This document shows, piece after piece, positions 1-8,001 of a DNA stretch of 64,000 nt (the first letter of the stretch is position 1; every line of letters begins with the position of its first letter). A program made the translations under genes and the position numbers. This DNA comes from Paenibacillus sp. 481 (GTDB taxonomy: Bacteria; Bacillota; Bacilli; Paenibacillales; Paenibacillaceae): positions 2,548,501-2,612,500 of the forward strand of contig NZ_CP075175.1 in NCBI RefSeq assembly GCF_021223605.1. Reading direction: 5' to 3'. Under the pieces are notes generated by a model. That model ran no database searches. It worked only from the letters and a program-made list of their open reading frames with translations, and was not told the origin of the DNA.

Positions 1-65
1 TATAACAGCATTGCGGGAACAACAAACAAAAAATACGCCGTATAGTTTTTATGAACTTTGTTCAT
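1..65 (-). CDS. Sugar ABC transporter permease, N-terminal fragment
   Basis: The reverse strand opens with ATG at 65 and runs off the window edge. The visible residues begin MNKVHKNYTAYFLFVVPAML, a short charged start followed by a hydrophobic segment, as in MalF/UgpA-type permeases. AGGAGATGGGTT directly upstream is a strong ribosome-binding site. It lies downstream of a family 1 sugar-binding lipoprotein on the same strand, the usual order in carbohydrate ABC operons. The family call rests on context and about 21 residues only. Confidence 0.6.
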   Translation of the reverse strand, partial: MNKVHKNYTAYFLFVVPAMLL

Positions 66-100
66 AACCCATCTCCTATCTGCTATTTAGATGGATGGAG

Positions 101-229
101 TCGGACGCCTTACGCCTATGCTCGCCATGCACCGTAGCTCGCTGCGCCCTAGCTCGCCATGCCTTCTAGCCCGCTGCGCGAGTGCCGTGCCCTTTAGATC
201 GCTGCGCGAGTGCTACGTACGGCGTCCGA
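101..229. repeat. GC-rich inverted-repeat element between binding protein and permease
   Basis: TCGGACGCC at 101-109 is matched perfectly by GGCGTCCGA at 221-229. The match extends to 14 positions with one mismatch. The 100-base interior contains several near-copies of TAGCTCGCTGCGC, including two copies of CGCTGCGCGAGTGC. This is much more GC-rich than nearby spacers. It could be an mRNA hairpin that adjusts expression of the permeases relative to the binding protein, or a small inserted repeat. No ORF is convincing here. Confidence 0.5.
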
Positions 230-248
230 AACCGAACCATTCAACTAT

Positions 249-1616
249 TTACTTGCCGGAATTGGCAGCCTCTTGTACTTGTTGCATACGCTCAGCTGCT
301 TTCTCTGGCGTAATTTCGCCACCGATCAGCTCTTGCATCGTGGACTCTAACGTCACCTTAATCTTAGGTTGTACAAGGGAATCATAAGCTGGGAATGCTC
401 CTTTAGCTGCCCCTTGTGCTTCACCAACGGATTTAACAAGCGCATTTGCGCCTTCAATGTTCGTAATATTTTTCATCGAAGGAATACGGCTCGTTTCAAC
501 AAGACCACGCTTCTGGTTTTCGATCGTGTAGAAATTTTTAATGAATGCTTTAACCGTTTCAAGCTCTTTATCTTTGACCGCAGCCGAGAAGCCGTAACCG
601 TTCGACCAGCCGCCGTTTATGTAGCCATCTCCAGGGCCGCCTACGTCTGGGAAGCGGAAGAAGCCTGCATGATCTTTAACCGTAGATGTGTCGCCTACGA
701 GAGCATTAATGGCCCAGCTTCCGTCGAACAACAACGCTGCTTTGCCCGTATAGAAGTTTGCTTGGCCTTGCGAATATTTCAAACCGAGTGCGTTCGGATC
801 AATGTAGCCTTTTGTTTGCAGCTCTTGAAGTCGTTTGAACGCTTCAATTACAGCGGGATCAGTCCATTTTGTCTTGCCTGTTGCAAAGCCTTCTTGAATT
901 TCAGGGCCGCCAAAACCGACTATTAAGCTGTTGACGAGCATGTTGACCGACCAGCCATCGCCGCCACCAGCACCAAGGGCAATCGGGATGATACCTTTAG
1001 CTTTGAATGTTTCCAACGCTTTGAGTAGCTCATCCCATGTCTTAGGAACTTGTACGCCTGCTTCGTCGAACACCTTTTTGTTATAGAAAAAGCCTTCAAT
1101 AAAGCCCGACTCTGGCAAACCATACACTTTTCCATCGACTGTAAATTCTCTCAAGTCGAAGAAAGAGTCGGCAATGCCTACTTCTTTCAAAATATCATTC
1201 AGTGGCAGCAAACGACCTGCTGCCGCGTAGTTCTTCGTATCGGCACCGCCGAACAAGTTGAAAATAGGTGGCTGTGTGCCCGCGGACATCTCCGCTTTCA
1301 ACTTCACGTCACGGTTGACTGTATCTTCTACACCATCTAATTCAAATTTAAGACCAGCGACATCCTGCTCCGTCTTTTTCACGACATCTTCGAGGATTTT
1401 CAGCGTTAATTTAGCCGTATCACGAACGTTAATGTGACGGATTGTCATACTGAAAGCTTCTTCTCCAGGCTTCTGTGCAGTTTCGGATTGTGGTGTTTTT
1501 GCCTCGCCAGCAGCTTTGTTATCAGCTGGTGTCGCCGCATCTTTTTGCCCACAGCCTGCCAGCGCAAAAGTAGCCAGAATCATCGTAGCGAGCAATAGCG
1601 TCATCGTTTTTTTCAT
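249..1616 (-). CDS. Sugar ABC transporter substrate-binding lipoprotein (family 1)
   Basis: A 455-residue extracellular solute-binding protein that would deliver a sugar or oligosaccharide to a membrane permease pair. The start at 1616 gives MKKTMTLLLATMILATFALAGCG, a lipoprotein signal with lipobox LAGC, and AGGGGTG lies upstream. A longer reading from 1658 puts extra charged residues before the signal and is less likely. The mature part has MalE/UgpB-like features, such as the GFIEGFFYNKKVFDEAG segment and a GSWAI segment. The permease start lies immediately downstream. The substrate cannot be told from sequence. Confidence 0.9.
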   Translation of the reverse strand: MKKTMTLLLATMILATFALAGCGQKDAATPADNKAAGEAKTPQSETAQKPGEEAFSMTIRHINVRDTAKLTLKILEDVVKKTEQDVAGLKFELDGVEDTVNRDVKLKAEMSAGTQPPIFNLFGGADTKNYAAAGRLLPLNDILKEVGIADSFFDLREFTVDGKVYGLPESGFIEGFFYNKKVFDEAGVQVPKTWDELLKALETFKAKGIIPIALGAGGGDGWSVNMLVNSLIVGFGGPEIQEGFATGKTKWTDPAVIEAFKRLQELQTKGYIDPNALGLKYSQGQANFYTGKAALLFDGSWAINALVGDTSTVKDHAGFFRFPDVGGPGDGYINGGWSNGYGFSAAVKDKELETVKAFIKNFYTIENQKRGLVETSRIPSMKNITNIEGANALVKSVGEAQGAAKGAFPAYDSLVQPKIKVTLESTMQELIGGEITPEKAAERMQQVQEAANSGK

Positions 1617-1660
1617 TTTCAGCACCCCTATTCGTAATTTCATGTCATGAAGAAGCAAGG

Positions 1661-1674
1661 AAAAAGCGCTTACA
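1661..1674. promoter_or_regulatory. CcpA cre-like site upstream of the sugar-binding protein
   Basis: AAAAAGCGCTTACA matches the right two-thirds of the Bacillus cre consensus TGWAANCGNTNWCA and differs only in the first two bases. It lies 45-58 bases upstream of the binding-protein start. A block at this position would fit catabolite repression of a sugar uptake operon. Confidence 0.5.
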
Positions 1675-2070
1675 AATTGACTTAAAAACGTTATAGTTCC
1701 GTCTCACCCCCCCAATAGCATAAAAAGTGTCGAGAGCTTCGATTATGGGCTTACTATATGGACTTATCTTAAGTTATGAGATTGAGATGTTTTTTAGTAT
1801 AAGGAATACAGAAAGTGAAAGCGCTATCTTAAAGAGCTGGAATAAATGGATATCGAAAACATTTATTAGGTGCATAAGTCGTATTATGTATAAGAAAAGG
1901 GTTGTATAGCCAGCAATCCAAATAGGTTTATAGGTCGGACCTATTTCTAGCAACATGCAAGCAATTAAAGGCGTGATTTCATAAACAGAGGTGAGTAGAG
2001 CGAAAAAACAAAGCCAAATGTGAAAGTTTTTCGATTCTTTTTGCTTATCCTAATCCTTTTTTTAGGGAAC
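1675..2070. other. Intergenic region without a recognised gene
   Basis: AT-rich spacer between the divergent sugar operon and the sulfide operon. Two short antiparallel open frames overlap each other, have no ribosome-binding site and resemble nothing known. Apart from the cre-like site at 1816-1829, nothing functional is visible. Confidence 0.5.
1816..1829. promoter_or_regulatory. Second cre-like site
   Basis: TGAAAGCGCTATCT matches the cre consensus except at the last base. It lies about 200 bases upstream of the sugar-binding protein start, in a 570-base spacer with no credible gene. It could act as an upstream cre for the same operon. Confidence 0.4.
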
Positions 2071-2109
2071 TGTCAAGCAATTGACACGATAGAACTGCAT
2101 TCATATGAA
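2071..2109 (+). promoter_or_regulatory. sqr promoter with overlapping palindrome
   Basis: TTGACA at 2081-2086, a 17-base spacer and TATGAA at 2104-2109 form a sigma-A promoter pointing at the sulfide operon. The -35 is half of a perfect palindrome, TGTCAAGCAATTGACA at 2071-2086 (6-4-6). The position suggests a repressor operator. No regulator gene for this operon is present nearby. Confidence 0.6.
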
Positions 2110-2226
2110 TTCCTCTACATAATGTTGTAAAGAAACCCGTTATTCACCCAAACGAGCTTTTTTCCGTATGGATGTATGGTGATGGTTGGGCAGCAAATTT
2201 GAGGATGAACGGAAGGGGGAAGTGCT

Positions 2227-3426
2227 CTGAAACAACATGATCGTTATACCGTTGCGATAGTCGGTGCAGGGAGTGGAGGAATATCCGTTGCGGCTAGGCT
2301 TGTTCGGCAATGTAAGGAGCTGCGTGGAAAAGTCGTGCTTATTGATCCAGCAAGTCATCATTATTATCAACCCCTGTGGACATTGGTGGGGGCAGGTGTC
2401 GTTAACAAGCAACAGACGGAGCGGCCGCAGCAATCGCTTATCCCGCGAGGTGTAACTTGGCTGCAAGAAGCCGTGTACGAGTTCTATCCCGAGGAACGCT
2501 ATGTTTTAACGGAAAAGGGAACACAGGTTCATTATGATTGCTTGGTCGTTGCAGCAGGTATTCAAGTCAATTGGGATCAAATAAAAGGCCTCCGGCAGGC
2601 TATCGGTCGGGACGGGGTGTGCAGCAACTATGCTTATGAACATGTGGACAGCACATGGAAAGCGATTCAGTCGTTCAAGGGCGGCAATGCGATATTCACC
2701 TTGCCGAACACGCCCGTTAAATGCGGCGGTGCGCCGCAAAAAATTATGTACTTAGCCGATGATCATTTCCGTAAAGCAGGCGTTCGGGATCGGTCAGACG
2801 TTATTTTTGCTTCGGCTGGAACGGCTATTTTTGCAGTAAAAAAATATGCGGATGCCTTGCAGCAAGTCATTGCACGGAAAAGCATCACGGCGCGCTACAG
2901 GCGCGATTTAGTCGAAATTCGTAAGGATACGAAGGAGGCTGTATTCGAACATCTCGATACGAAGGAACAGGAAATTATCCCGTACGATATGATTCATGTC
3001 GTGCCTCCGATGTCGGCACCCGACTTTATTAAACGCAGCCTATTGGCAGATGAGGCTGGCTGGGTTGATGTAGACAAGTTCACGTTACAGCATAAACGGT
3101 ATCCAACCGTGTTCGCTTTAGGGGATTGCAGCAACTTGCCCACATCGAAGACTGGGGCAGCTATTCGCAAGCAGGCACCTGTTGTGGCCAACAACCTAGT
3201 AAGCTTCCTTGCAGGGAAACCGCTGCAAGGAAGCTACGATGGCTACACGTCCTGCCCGCTTGTAACAGGCTATAATCGGCTTGTACTCGCCGAATTCGAT
3301 TATGACTTGGAGCCACGGGAGACGTTTCCGTTTAACCAAGCCAAAGAAAGATACAGCATGTACGTATTGAAGAAGCAGATGCTGCCCTTTATGTATTGGC
3401 ATGGAATGCTGAAGGGGCGGCTGTAA
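2227..3426 (+). CDS. sqr: Sulfide:quinone oxidoreductase, type II
   Basis: A flavoprotein that oxidises sulfide to persulfide and passes electrons to quinone at the membrane. The Rossmann motif GAGSGG (about residues 13-18) is encoded only if translation starts upstream of the first conventional start, GTG at 2335. The frame is open back to 2209, and the only plausible start is CTG at 2227, six bases after GGGGGA. This gives about 400 residues. The two redox cysteines of type II enzymes are visible in KCGGAPQK (about C166) and YDGYTSCPLVT (about C343). The next gene encodes a persulfide dioxygenase, so the pair should act in sequence on sulfide. Confidence 0.88.
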   Translation: MKQHDRYTVAIVGAGSGGISVAARLVRQCKELRGKVVLIDPASHHYYQPLWTLVGAGVVNKQQTERPQQSLIPRGVTWLQEAVYEFYPEERYVLTEKGTQVHYDCLVVAAGIQVNWDQIKGLRQAIGRDGVCSNYAYEHVDSTWKAIQSFKGGNAIFTLPNTPVKCGGAPQKIMYLADDHFRKAGVRDRSDVIFASAGTAIFAVKKYADALQQVIARKSITARYRRDLVEIRKDTKEAVFEHLDTKEQEIIPYDMIHVVPPMSAPDFIKRSLLADEAGWVDVDKFTLQHKRYPTVFALGDCSNLPTSKTGAAIRKQAPVVANNLVSFLAGKPLQGSYDGYTSCPLVTGYNRLVLAEFDYDLEPRETFPFNQAKERYSMYVLKKQMLPFMYWHGMLKGRL

Positions 3427-3477
3427 GTAGTAATCGGACGCTGCCCCCACTTTTTATAAAAAGGAGTAAGGCCCATT

Positions 3478-4914
3478 ATGTTTATACGAAGCTTCTATAA
3501 CGACGGGTTGTCCCAGCTTTCTTATTTAGTCGGGTGTCAAAAGACGGGGGAAGCAATGGTTGTTGATCCGATCCGCGACGTCTACCCTTATCTTGAATTG
3601 GCGAAAGCGGAAGGGTTTACGATTACCGCTGTGGCGGAAACCCATATTCATGCCGACTACGTTTCTGGCGCTTTGGAGCTTGGGAAGGCGCACGGTGCAA
3701 CCCTTTACTTATCTGATGAGGGTGACGAGAACTGGAAATATGGCTACGTGAAAGAAGTAAACCATCGGTTATTAAAAGATGGCGACCACTTTCAAATCGG
3801 CAACATTCATGTTGAGGTGTGGCACACACCGGGACATACGCCGGAAAGCCTCTCTTTTTTGCTGACCGATAAAGGTGGGGGAGCCAACGAGCCTATGGGC
3901 ATCTTTACGGGCGACTTCGTGTTTGTGGGTGATGTCGGACGCCCTGATTTACTGGAAAAGGCGGTTGGATTAGTAGGCACAGCAGCCGTCGGAGCAAGTC
4001 AAATGTTCGCCTCGTTGCAGAAGTTTAAGCAACTGCCTGAATACTTACAAATATGGCCTGCGCATGGTGCGGGGAGCGCCTGTGGCAAGGCTTTGGGCGC
4101 CGTGCATTCTTCGACCATCGGCTATGAAAAGCGCTTTAACTGGGCCCTCTCTCATACGGAGGAGGAAGCTTTTATTGAAGCGCTACTTGAGGGGCAGTCT
4201 GAGCCACCTAGTTATTTTGCTCGTATGAAGCAAATAAACAAAGAGGGGCCAGGGCTTCTTTCAAGCTTGCCGGAGCTAAAAAACTGGGACACGGCCATTA
4301 TGATGCTGCCTTACTTAATTGAAAACGGTGCAATCGTGCTTGATGCGCGCTCTGCCAGCCAATTTGCACAGGGTCACATCGTGGGCTCCTTTAATATTCC
4401 GTATCATCGCTCCTTAACTAACTGGGCAGGCTCCCTCCTCTCCCATGAGAGGGCCACTTATTTGTTGGTTGATCAAGAACATGTACTTCCTATCGTACGT
4501 CAATTACGAGCGGTAGGCATCGATCAAATTATCGGGTTTATCCATGCGGACTTGTTGCAGTCCACGCAAGATTATGGATTTACGCAGCAAACATATCGGG
4601 AAGTGAATCCGCAAGGGGAGGACATGATCGCCGATCGAATCGCGGCCAAGGAAGTATACGTGATTGATGTGCGATCGGAGCAGGAGTGGAGGGAAGGTCA
4701 TCTTGCAGAAGCCCGCCATATTCCCCTTGGGCAGCTGACTAAGTATCTGGACATTCTACCTAAAGATAAGCAGCTGTTGTTCGTCTGCCGTTCAGGCGTA
4801 CGCTCCGCGATTGCGACAAGTGTATTGCAAGCGCATGGCTTCTCCGAGGTGTCCAACTTATGCGGAGGATTGATGAGTTGGAGACAAGCCGGATTACCTT
4901 TCATTACAGAGTAG
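3478..4914 (+). CDS. cstB: Persulfide dioxygenase-sulfurtransferase (CstB-like, MBL fold plus two rhodanese domains)
   Basis: A 478-residue fusion. The N-terminal metallo-beta-lactamase domain carries THIHADYVSG (H56, H58, D60), HTPGH (H116-H120), GDFVFVGDVGRPD (D146) and PAHG (H196), as in ETHE1-like persulfide dioxygenases. A first rhodanese-like domain (about 280-370) lacks the active cysteine. The C-terminal rhodanese has CRSGVRS with catalytic Cys near residue 437. This layout of dioxygenase, pseudo-rhodanese and rhodanese is that of staphylococcal CstB, which converts persulfides to thiosulfate. It lies 51 bases after sqr with a good ribosome-binding site, so one sulfide-detoxifying operon is likely. 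Confidence 0.88.
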   Translation: MFIRSFYNDGLSQLSYLVGCQKTGEAMVVDPIRDVYPYLELAKAEGFTITAVAETHIHADYVSGALELGKAHGATLYLSDEGDENWKYGYVKEVNHRLLKDGDHFQIGNIHVEVWHTPGHTPESLSFLLTDKGGGANEPMGIFTGDFVFVGDVGRPDLLEKAVGLVGTAAVGASQMFASLQKFKQLPEYLQIWPAHGAGSACGKALGAVHSSTIGYEKRFNWALSHTEEEAFIEALLEGQSEPPSYFARMKQINKEGPGLLSSLPELKNWDTAIMMLPYLIENGAIVLDARSASQFAQGHIVGSFNIPYHRSLTNWAGSLLSHERATYLLVDQEHVLPIVRQLRAVGIDQIIGFIHADLLQSTQDYGFTQQTYREVNPQGEDMIADRIAAKEVYVIDVRSEQEWREGHLAEARHIPLGQLTKYLDILPKDKQLLFVCRSGVRSAIATSVLQAHGFSEVSNLCGGLMSWRQAGLPFITE

Positions 4915-4935
4915 CTTCTTCACACCTCTTTACAC

Positions 4936-4995
4936 GTTTCTGTAACCATAGTTTCTGTAACCATAGTTTCTTCAACTTCAGTTTCTCCAACCATA
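4936..4995. repeat. Four tandem 15-base repeats
   Basis: GTTTCTGTAACCATA occurs twice in a row, followed by two variants (GTTTCTTCAACTTCA and GTTTCTCCAACCATA). The array lies just after the cstB-like stop. On the reverse strand it would read as an ETMVT peptide repeat, but no credible gene covers it. Confidence 0.7.
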
Positions 4996-5009
4996 GAGTC
5001 ACAAACAAG

Positions 5010-5062
5010 AGAGCCGTCCAAGCATCGCTTGCTACGATTTGTAGATACGGGGAACGGCTCTC
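5010..5062. terminator. Possible convergent terminator hairpin
   Basis: GAGAGCCGT near 5010 pairs with ACGGCTCTC near 5054, separated by about 35 bases. It lies between the convergent cstB-like and FkbM-like genes. There is no clear T tract, so termination is uncertain. Confidence 0.35.
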
Positions 5063-5067
5063 CAGAA

Positions 5068-5796
5068 CTATATTTCAAGATAGGGGCCGTCCCGTCTAGG
5101 ATGTCCTCCTTGATCAGGGCCATAATCAGGCAGATGATAAGCCTCTTCTGCCGTCAATGCCCTGAAACGGGATACTTCCACGAGGTCATTACGAACAAAA
5201 AAGGCATTCACTCCTCGTGACTCTGTCCCAATTAAGGAGTAGCCCATTGTCCTTCCTAACTCCGCCAGTGAGCTAAGACTTGCTCCGAAATGCGACGTTC
5301 CGTCCCAAATAAATTGTGGATCGTATTGCACGACCATCTTCTTCGGAGGCAGGAACGAAGCGTTGTATTCGATGACGACAACACGAGGCCTATATTCTAA
5401 CAAAGCGCCCCAGATCCAATAATCGTTGCCATCAATATCAATGGACAGCAAGTCAAACTTATAAGGAATATCCTTTGCTTCAAATAACTTATTAACACTT
5501 AGCACATCGACAAAATAATGTACCGGCCTTACCGAGCGGAACGCTGCAAAGTTGTGACACAATTGCTCATAATAGAACGGATTTGCTTCCACCATATAAC
5601 CTGTCCATTGTTTATGTCGGGATAAATATGCCGTGTTGCTCTCTAGACCGTGTTGTACACCTATCTCAACAAACATTTTGTTCGTCGTTCCGATGCGAGC
5701 AAACAGTTCCTCAATAATGCCGTCCTCGCCATTTTGGGAGAACCATTTCCGTTCATAATAATTAATGCTATCACTATAGCTGAAAATGTACATCAT
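5068..5796 (-). CDS. FkbM-like methyltransferase-fold protein
   Basis: A 242-residue protein with a SAM-methyltransferase-like core: SQNGEDGIIEELF near the start, MFVEIGVQHGLESN (motif I-like), YMVEANP (motif II-like), LLSIDIDGNDYW and VVVIEYN. This is the pattern of FkbM/glycan-linked methyltransferases and related proteins of unknown acceptor. There is no signal peptide or membrane span. It stands alone between convergent and divergent neighbours. The fold assignment is fairly sure; the substrate is unknown. Confidence 0.7.
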   Translation of the reverse strand: MMYIFSYSDSINYYERKWFSQNGEDGIIEELFARIGTTNKMFVEIGVQHGLESNTAYLSRHKQWTGYMVEANPFYYEQLCHNFAAFRSVRPVHYFVDVLSVNKLFEAKDIPYKFDLLSIDIDGNDYWIWGALLEYRPRVVVIEYNASFLPPKKMVVQYDPQFIWDGTSHFGASLSSLAELGRTMGYSLIGTESRGVNAFFVRNDLVEVSRFRALTAEEAYHLPDYGPDQGGHPRRDGPYLEI

Positions 5797-5925
5797 GCAG
5801 CACCCCTTTCATCCTAGTAGCAACAGCAGCTCTATATGTATATATATTGCATCTCCTGTTAAAAGGAATGGGCAGGCAGTAGCGTGCCACGCATAAAAAA
5901 TGCCCTTATTTTTCCTTGTGCGTGA

Positions 5926-5955
5926 TTGACAAGTATTGTTCGGATTGATGATAAT
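5926..5955 (+). promoter_or_regulatory. fumC promoter
   Basis: TTGACA at 5926-5931, an 18-base spacer and GATAAT at 5950-5955 form a good sigma-A promoter, about 80 bases before fumC. Confidence 0.6.
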
Positions 5956-5961
5956 ATAAAT

Positions 5962-5981
5962 AATAATGAAAATCATTATCA
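5962..5981 (+). promoter_or_regulatory. Fur box upstream of fumC
   Basis: AATAATGAAAATCATTATC matches 17 of 19 positions of the classical Fur box. In the 7-1-7 form, TGAAAATCATTATCA (5967-5981) differs from TGATAATNATTATCA at one base. It begins six bases after the -10, so iron-loaded Fur would block initiation. This predicts that the iron-independent fumarase is induced on iron limitation. Confidence 0.8.
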
Positions 5982-6034
5982 AGTAAAGTCTAGTACATAG
6001 CATTACGTGTTTGTCCAAATGAGGAGGGATTCGT

Positions 6035-7423
6035 ATGGAGTACAGATTGGAAAAAGATACGTTAGGCGAAGTGAAGGTGCCGGCACATAAACTGTGGGGA
6101 GCGCAAACACAGCGCAGCTTCGAGAACTTTAATATCGGCACGGAGCACATGCCAGAGCAGCTTATTCGCGTGTTCGCGATTCTTAAAAAGAGCGCGGCTT
6201 TAGTGAATGAGCAACTAGGCAAGCTCGACAGCAAGAAGGCGAAAGCGATTGTTGCGGCGGCTGATGAGGTCATTGAAGGTGATTGGGACGAGCATTTCCC
6301 GCTCGTCGTATGGCAGACAGGCAGCGGTACACAGACGAACATGAACGTAAACGAAGTCATTGCTAACCGAGCCAATCAATTGTTGCAACAGAGCGGCGAT
6401 TCGCTTAGTGTGCACCCGAATGATGACGTCAATAAGTCGCAAAGTTCGAACGACACGTTCCCGACGGCTATGCATGTAGCTGCACTGATCGCGGTTGAAG
6501 ATCAGGTGCTACCTGCTATTCGCAAACTAAAGGACACGTTGCGTCAAAAGAGCGAGCAATACGAGCACATTATTAAGATAGGCCGCACTCATTTGCAGGA
6601 CGCTACACCGCTAACGCTAGGCCAAGAGATTAGCGGCTGGCATCGTATGCTGGAGAAGAGTGAAGGCATGATTCAGGCCAGCATGGCAACGTTAAGCGAG
6701 CTGGCGATTGGCGGCACAGCTGTCGGCACGGGCATTAATGCTCATCCGCGCTTTGGCGAGCTGGTGGCGGAGCAGATTAGCCAAGAGACAGGCAAGCCAT
6801 TCGTATCGGCGAGCAATAAATTTCACGCCTTAACGAGCCATGATGAGCTTGTGTACGTGCACGGCGCCTTAAAAGCGTTGGCGGCTGATCTGATGAAGAT
6901 CGCCAACGATATTAGATGGCTTTCCAGTGGGCCGCGCAGCGGACTGGGCGAAATCTCGATTCCTGCCAATGAACCAGGCAGCTCTATTATGCCAGGTAAA
7001 GTGAATCCAACGCAGAGCGAAGCGTTGACGATGGTCGTGTGCCAAGTGATGGGCAACGACGCCGCAATTGGATTTGCGGCGAGCCAAGGTAACTTTGAAT
7101 TGAACGTGTTTAAGCCCGTTATTATATATAACTTCTTGCAATCATGCAGGTTGTTAGCCGACTCACTTGTGTCATTCAATGACAACTGTGCGGTCGGTAT
7201 TGAGCCGAATGTCGACGTCATTAAAGACCATCTTGAACGGTCGCTGATGCTCGTTACGGCATTAAATCCACATATCGGCTACGAAAATGCAGCAGCTGTA
7301 GCCAAAATGGCGCACAAAGAAGGATTGACTCTGCGGGAAGCAGCATTAAAATCCAATTTGCTGACAGAGGAGCAGTTTGACCAAGTCGTACGGCCTGAAC
7401 TGATGATCCATCCTAAAGCGTAA
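6035..7423 (+). CDS. fumC: Fumarate hydratase class II
   Basis: A 462-residue cytosolic enzyme that interconverts fumarate and malate in the TCA cycle, of the iron-independent class II. The superfamily signature [11 protein letters not shown] is at 315-325 with the catalytic serine. [14 protein letters not shown] (about 95-108) and [10 protein letters not shown] (about 183-192, catalytic His) are intact. Length is normal. GGAGGG precedes the ATG. The Fur box at its promoter suggests it substitutes for iron-sulfur fumarase when iron is scarce. Confidence 0.97.
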   Translation: MEYRLEKDTLGEVKVPAHKLWGAQTQRSFENFNIGTEHMPEQLIRVFAILKKSAALVNEQLGKLDSKKAKAIVAAADEVIEGDWDEHFPLVVWQTGSGTQTNMNVNEVIANRANQLLQQSGDSLSVHPNDDVNKSQSSNDTFPTAMHVAALIAVEDQVLPAIRKLKDTLRQKSEQYEHIIKIGRTHLQDATPLTLGQEISGWHRMLEKSEGMIQASMATLSELAIGGTAVGTGINAHPRFGELVAEQISQETGKPFVSASNKFHALTSHDELVYVHGALKALAADLMKIANDIRWLSSGPRSGLGEISIPANEPGSSIMPGKVNPTQSEALTMVVCQVMGNDAAIGFAASQGNFELNVFKPVIIYNFLQSCRLLADSLVSFNDNCAVGIEPNVDVIKDHLERSLMLVTALNPHIGYENAAAVAKMAHKEGLTLREAALKSNLLTEEQFDQVVRPELMIHPKA

Positions 7424-7478
7424 CGGCTCGTAATAGGCGGTACTGCCCTTGTCATGAAGGAAGGAGCGACTATACGTA

Positions 7479-7826
7479 ATGTGGCAAATTGTGAATATAG
7501 CTCAGCACACGTACGGGTTTCAGCCGGAGCATCGCCGCGATGAGGTATGGGCGGCTACAGCGTTCGTGCAGGAACAGGAAGCAGACATTCAAGTGAATGT
7601 CGATATCCATATGTACGCGATTTCCAGCGACGGGGAGTACGAGCAGTTGCTGGAGGCGGTACGTTATTTTGCGGATGTAATCGAGCAAAGAAACGGCAAG
7701 CATGTCGGGTCTATTCAGTACACATGTAAAGGTGTGCTAGCGAACGGTGTCAACGTTGATGTGCCTGTGACAACCGATAAGCATGGATATAAATTGGTCG
7801 ATACCGTATTTACGGAGAAGCGATAA
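7479..7826 (+). CDS. Hypothetical protein, 115 residues
   Basis: An unrecognised small, probably cytosolic protein starting MWQIVNIAQHTYGFQPE. It has alternating acidic and hydrophobic stretches and no signal peptide or membrane span. AAGGAG lies about a dozen bases upstream, a somewhat long spacing. It follows fumC by 55 bases and is followed by a terminator, so it may share the fumC transcript and its iron control. No function can be assigned. Confidence 0.65.
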   Translation: MWQIVNIAQHTYGFQPEHRRDEVWAATAFVQEQEADIQVNVDIHMYAISSDGEYEQLLEAVRYFADVIEQRNGKHVGSIQYTCKGVLANGVNVDVPVTTDKHGYKLVDTVFTEKR

Positions 7827-7831
7827 ATAGG

Positions 7832-7865
7832 AGAGGGCAGTCGAGTTCGTGGCTGTCCTCTTTTG
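7832..7865 (+). terminator. Rho-independent terminator
   Basis: AGAGGGCAG pairs with CTGTCCTCT (one G-U pair), followed by TTTTGTTG. It ends the fumC and hypothetical-protein transcript. Confidence 0.7.
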
Positions 7866-7922
7866 TTGCATTTTTTTAAAAATATCTCACGATTGAACAA
7901 CGTAATAAAAAATAATTAGTAC

Positions 7923-7954
7923 TTGACCCTTACGTATACGTGAGGGTGTAAGAT
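7923..7954 (+). promoter_or_regulatory. MerR-type promoter and operator
   Basis: TTGACC (7923-7928) and TAAGAT (7949-7954) are separated by 20 bases. The spacer holds a near-perfect palindrome, CCCTTACGTATACGTGAGGG (7927-7946). An over-long spacer centred on a dyad is the hallmark of promoters activated by MerR-family proteins, and a MerR gene follows at once. Confidence 0.75.
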
Positions 7955-8001
7955 GACGGTATCAGCATCAATACTACACGCATTGGCTTAGGAGGATGAC
8001 C

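Noticed and set aside
1727-1956. Two antiparallel 60-residue open frames upstream of sqr
   Set aside because: They overlap each other almost completely, lack ribosome-binding sites and have no recognisable features.
7866-8001. Guanidine (ykkC) riboswitch before the SMR pair
   Set aside because: The region is short and holds a MerR-type promoter; no ykkC core motifs are seen.
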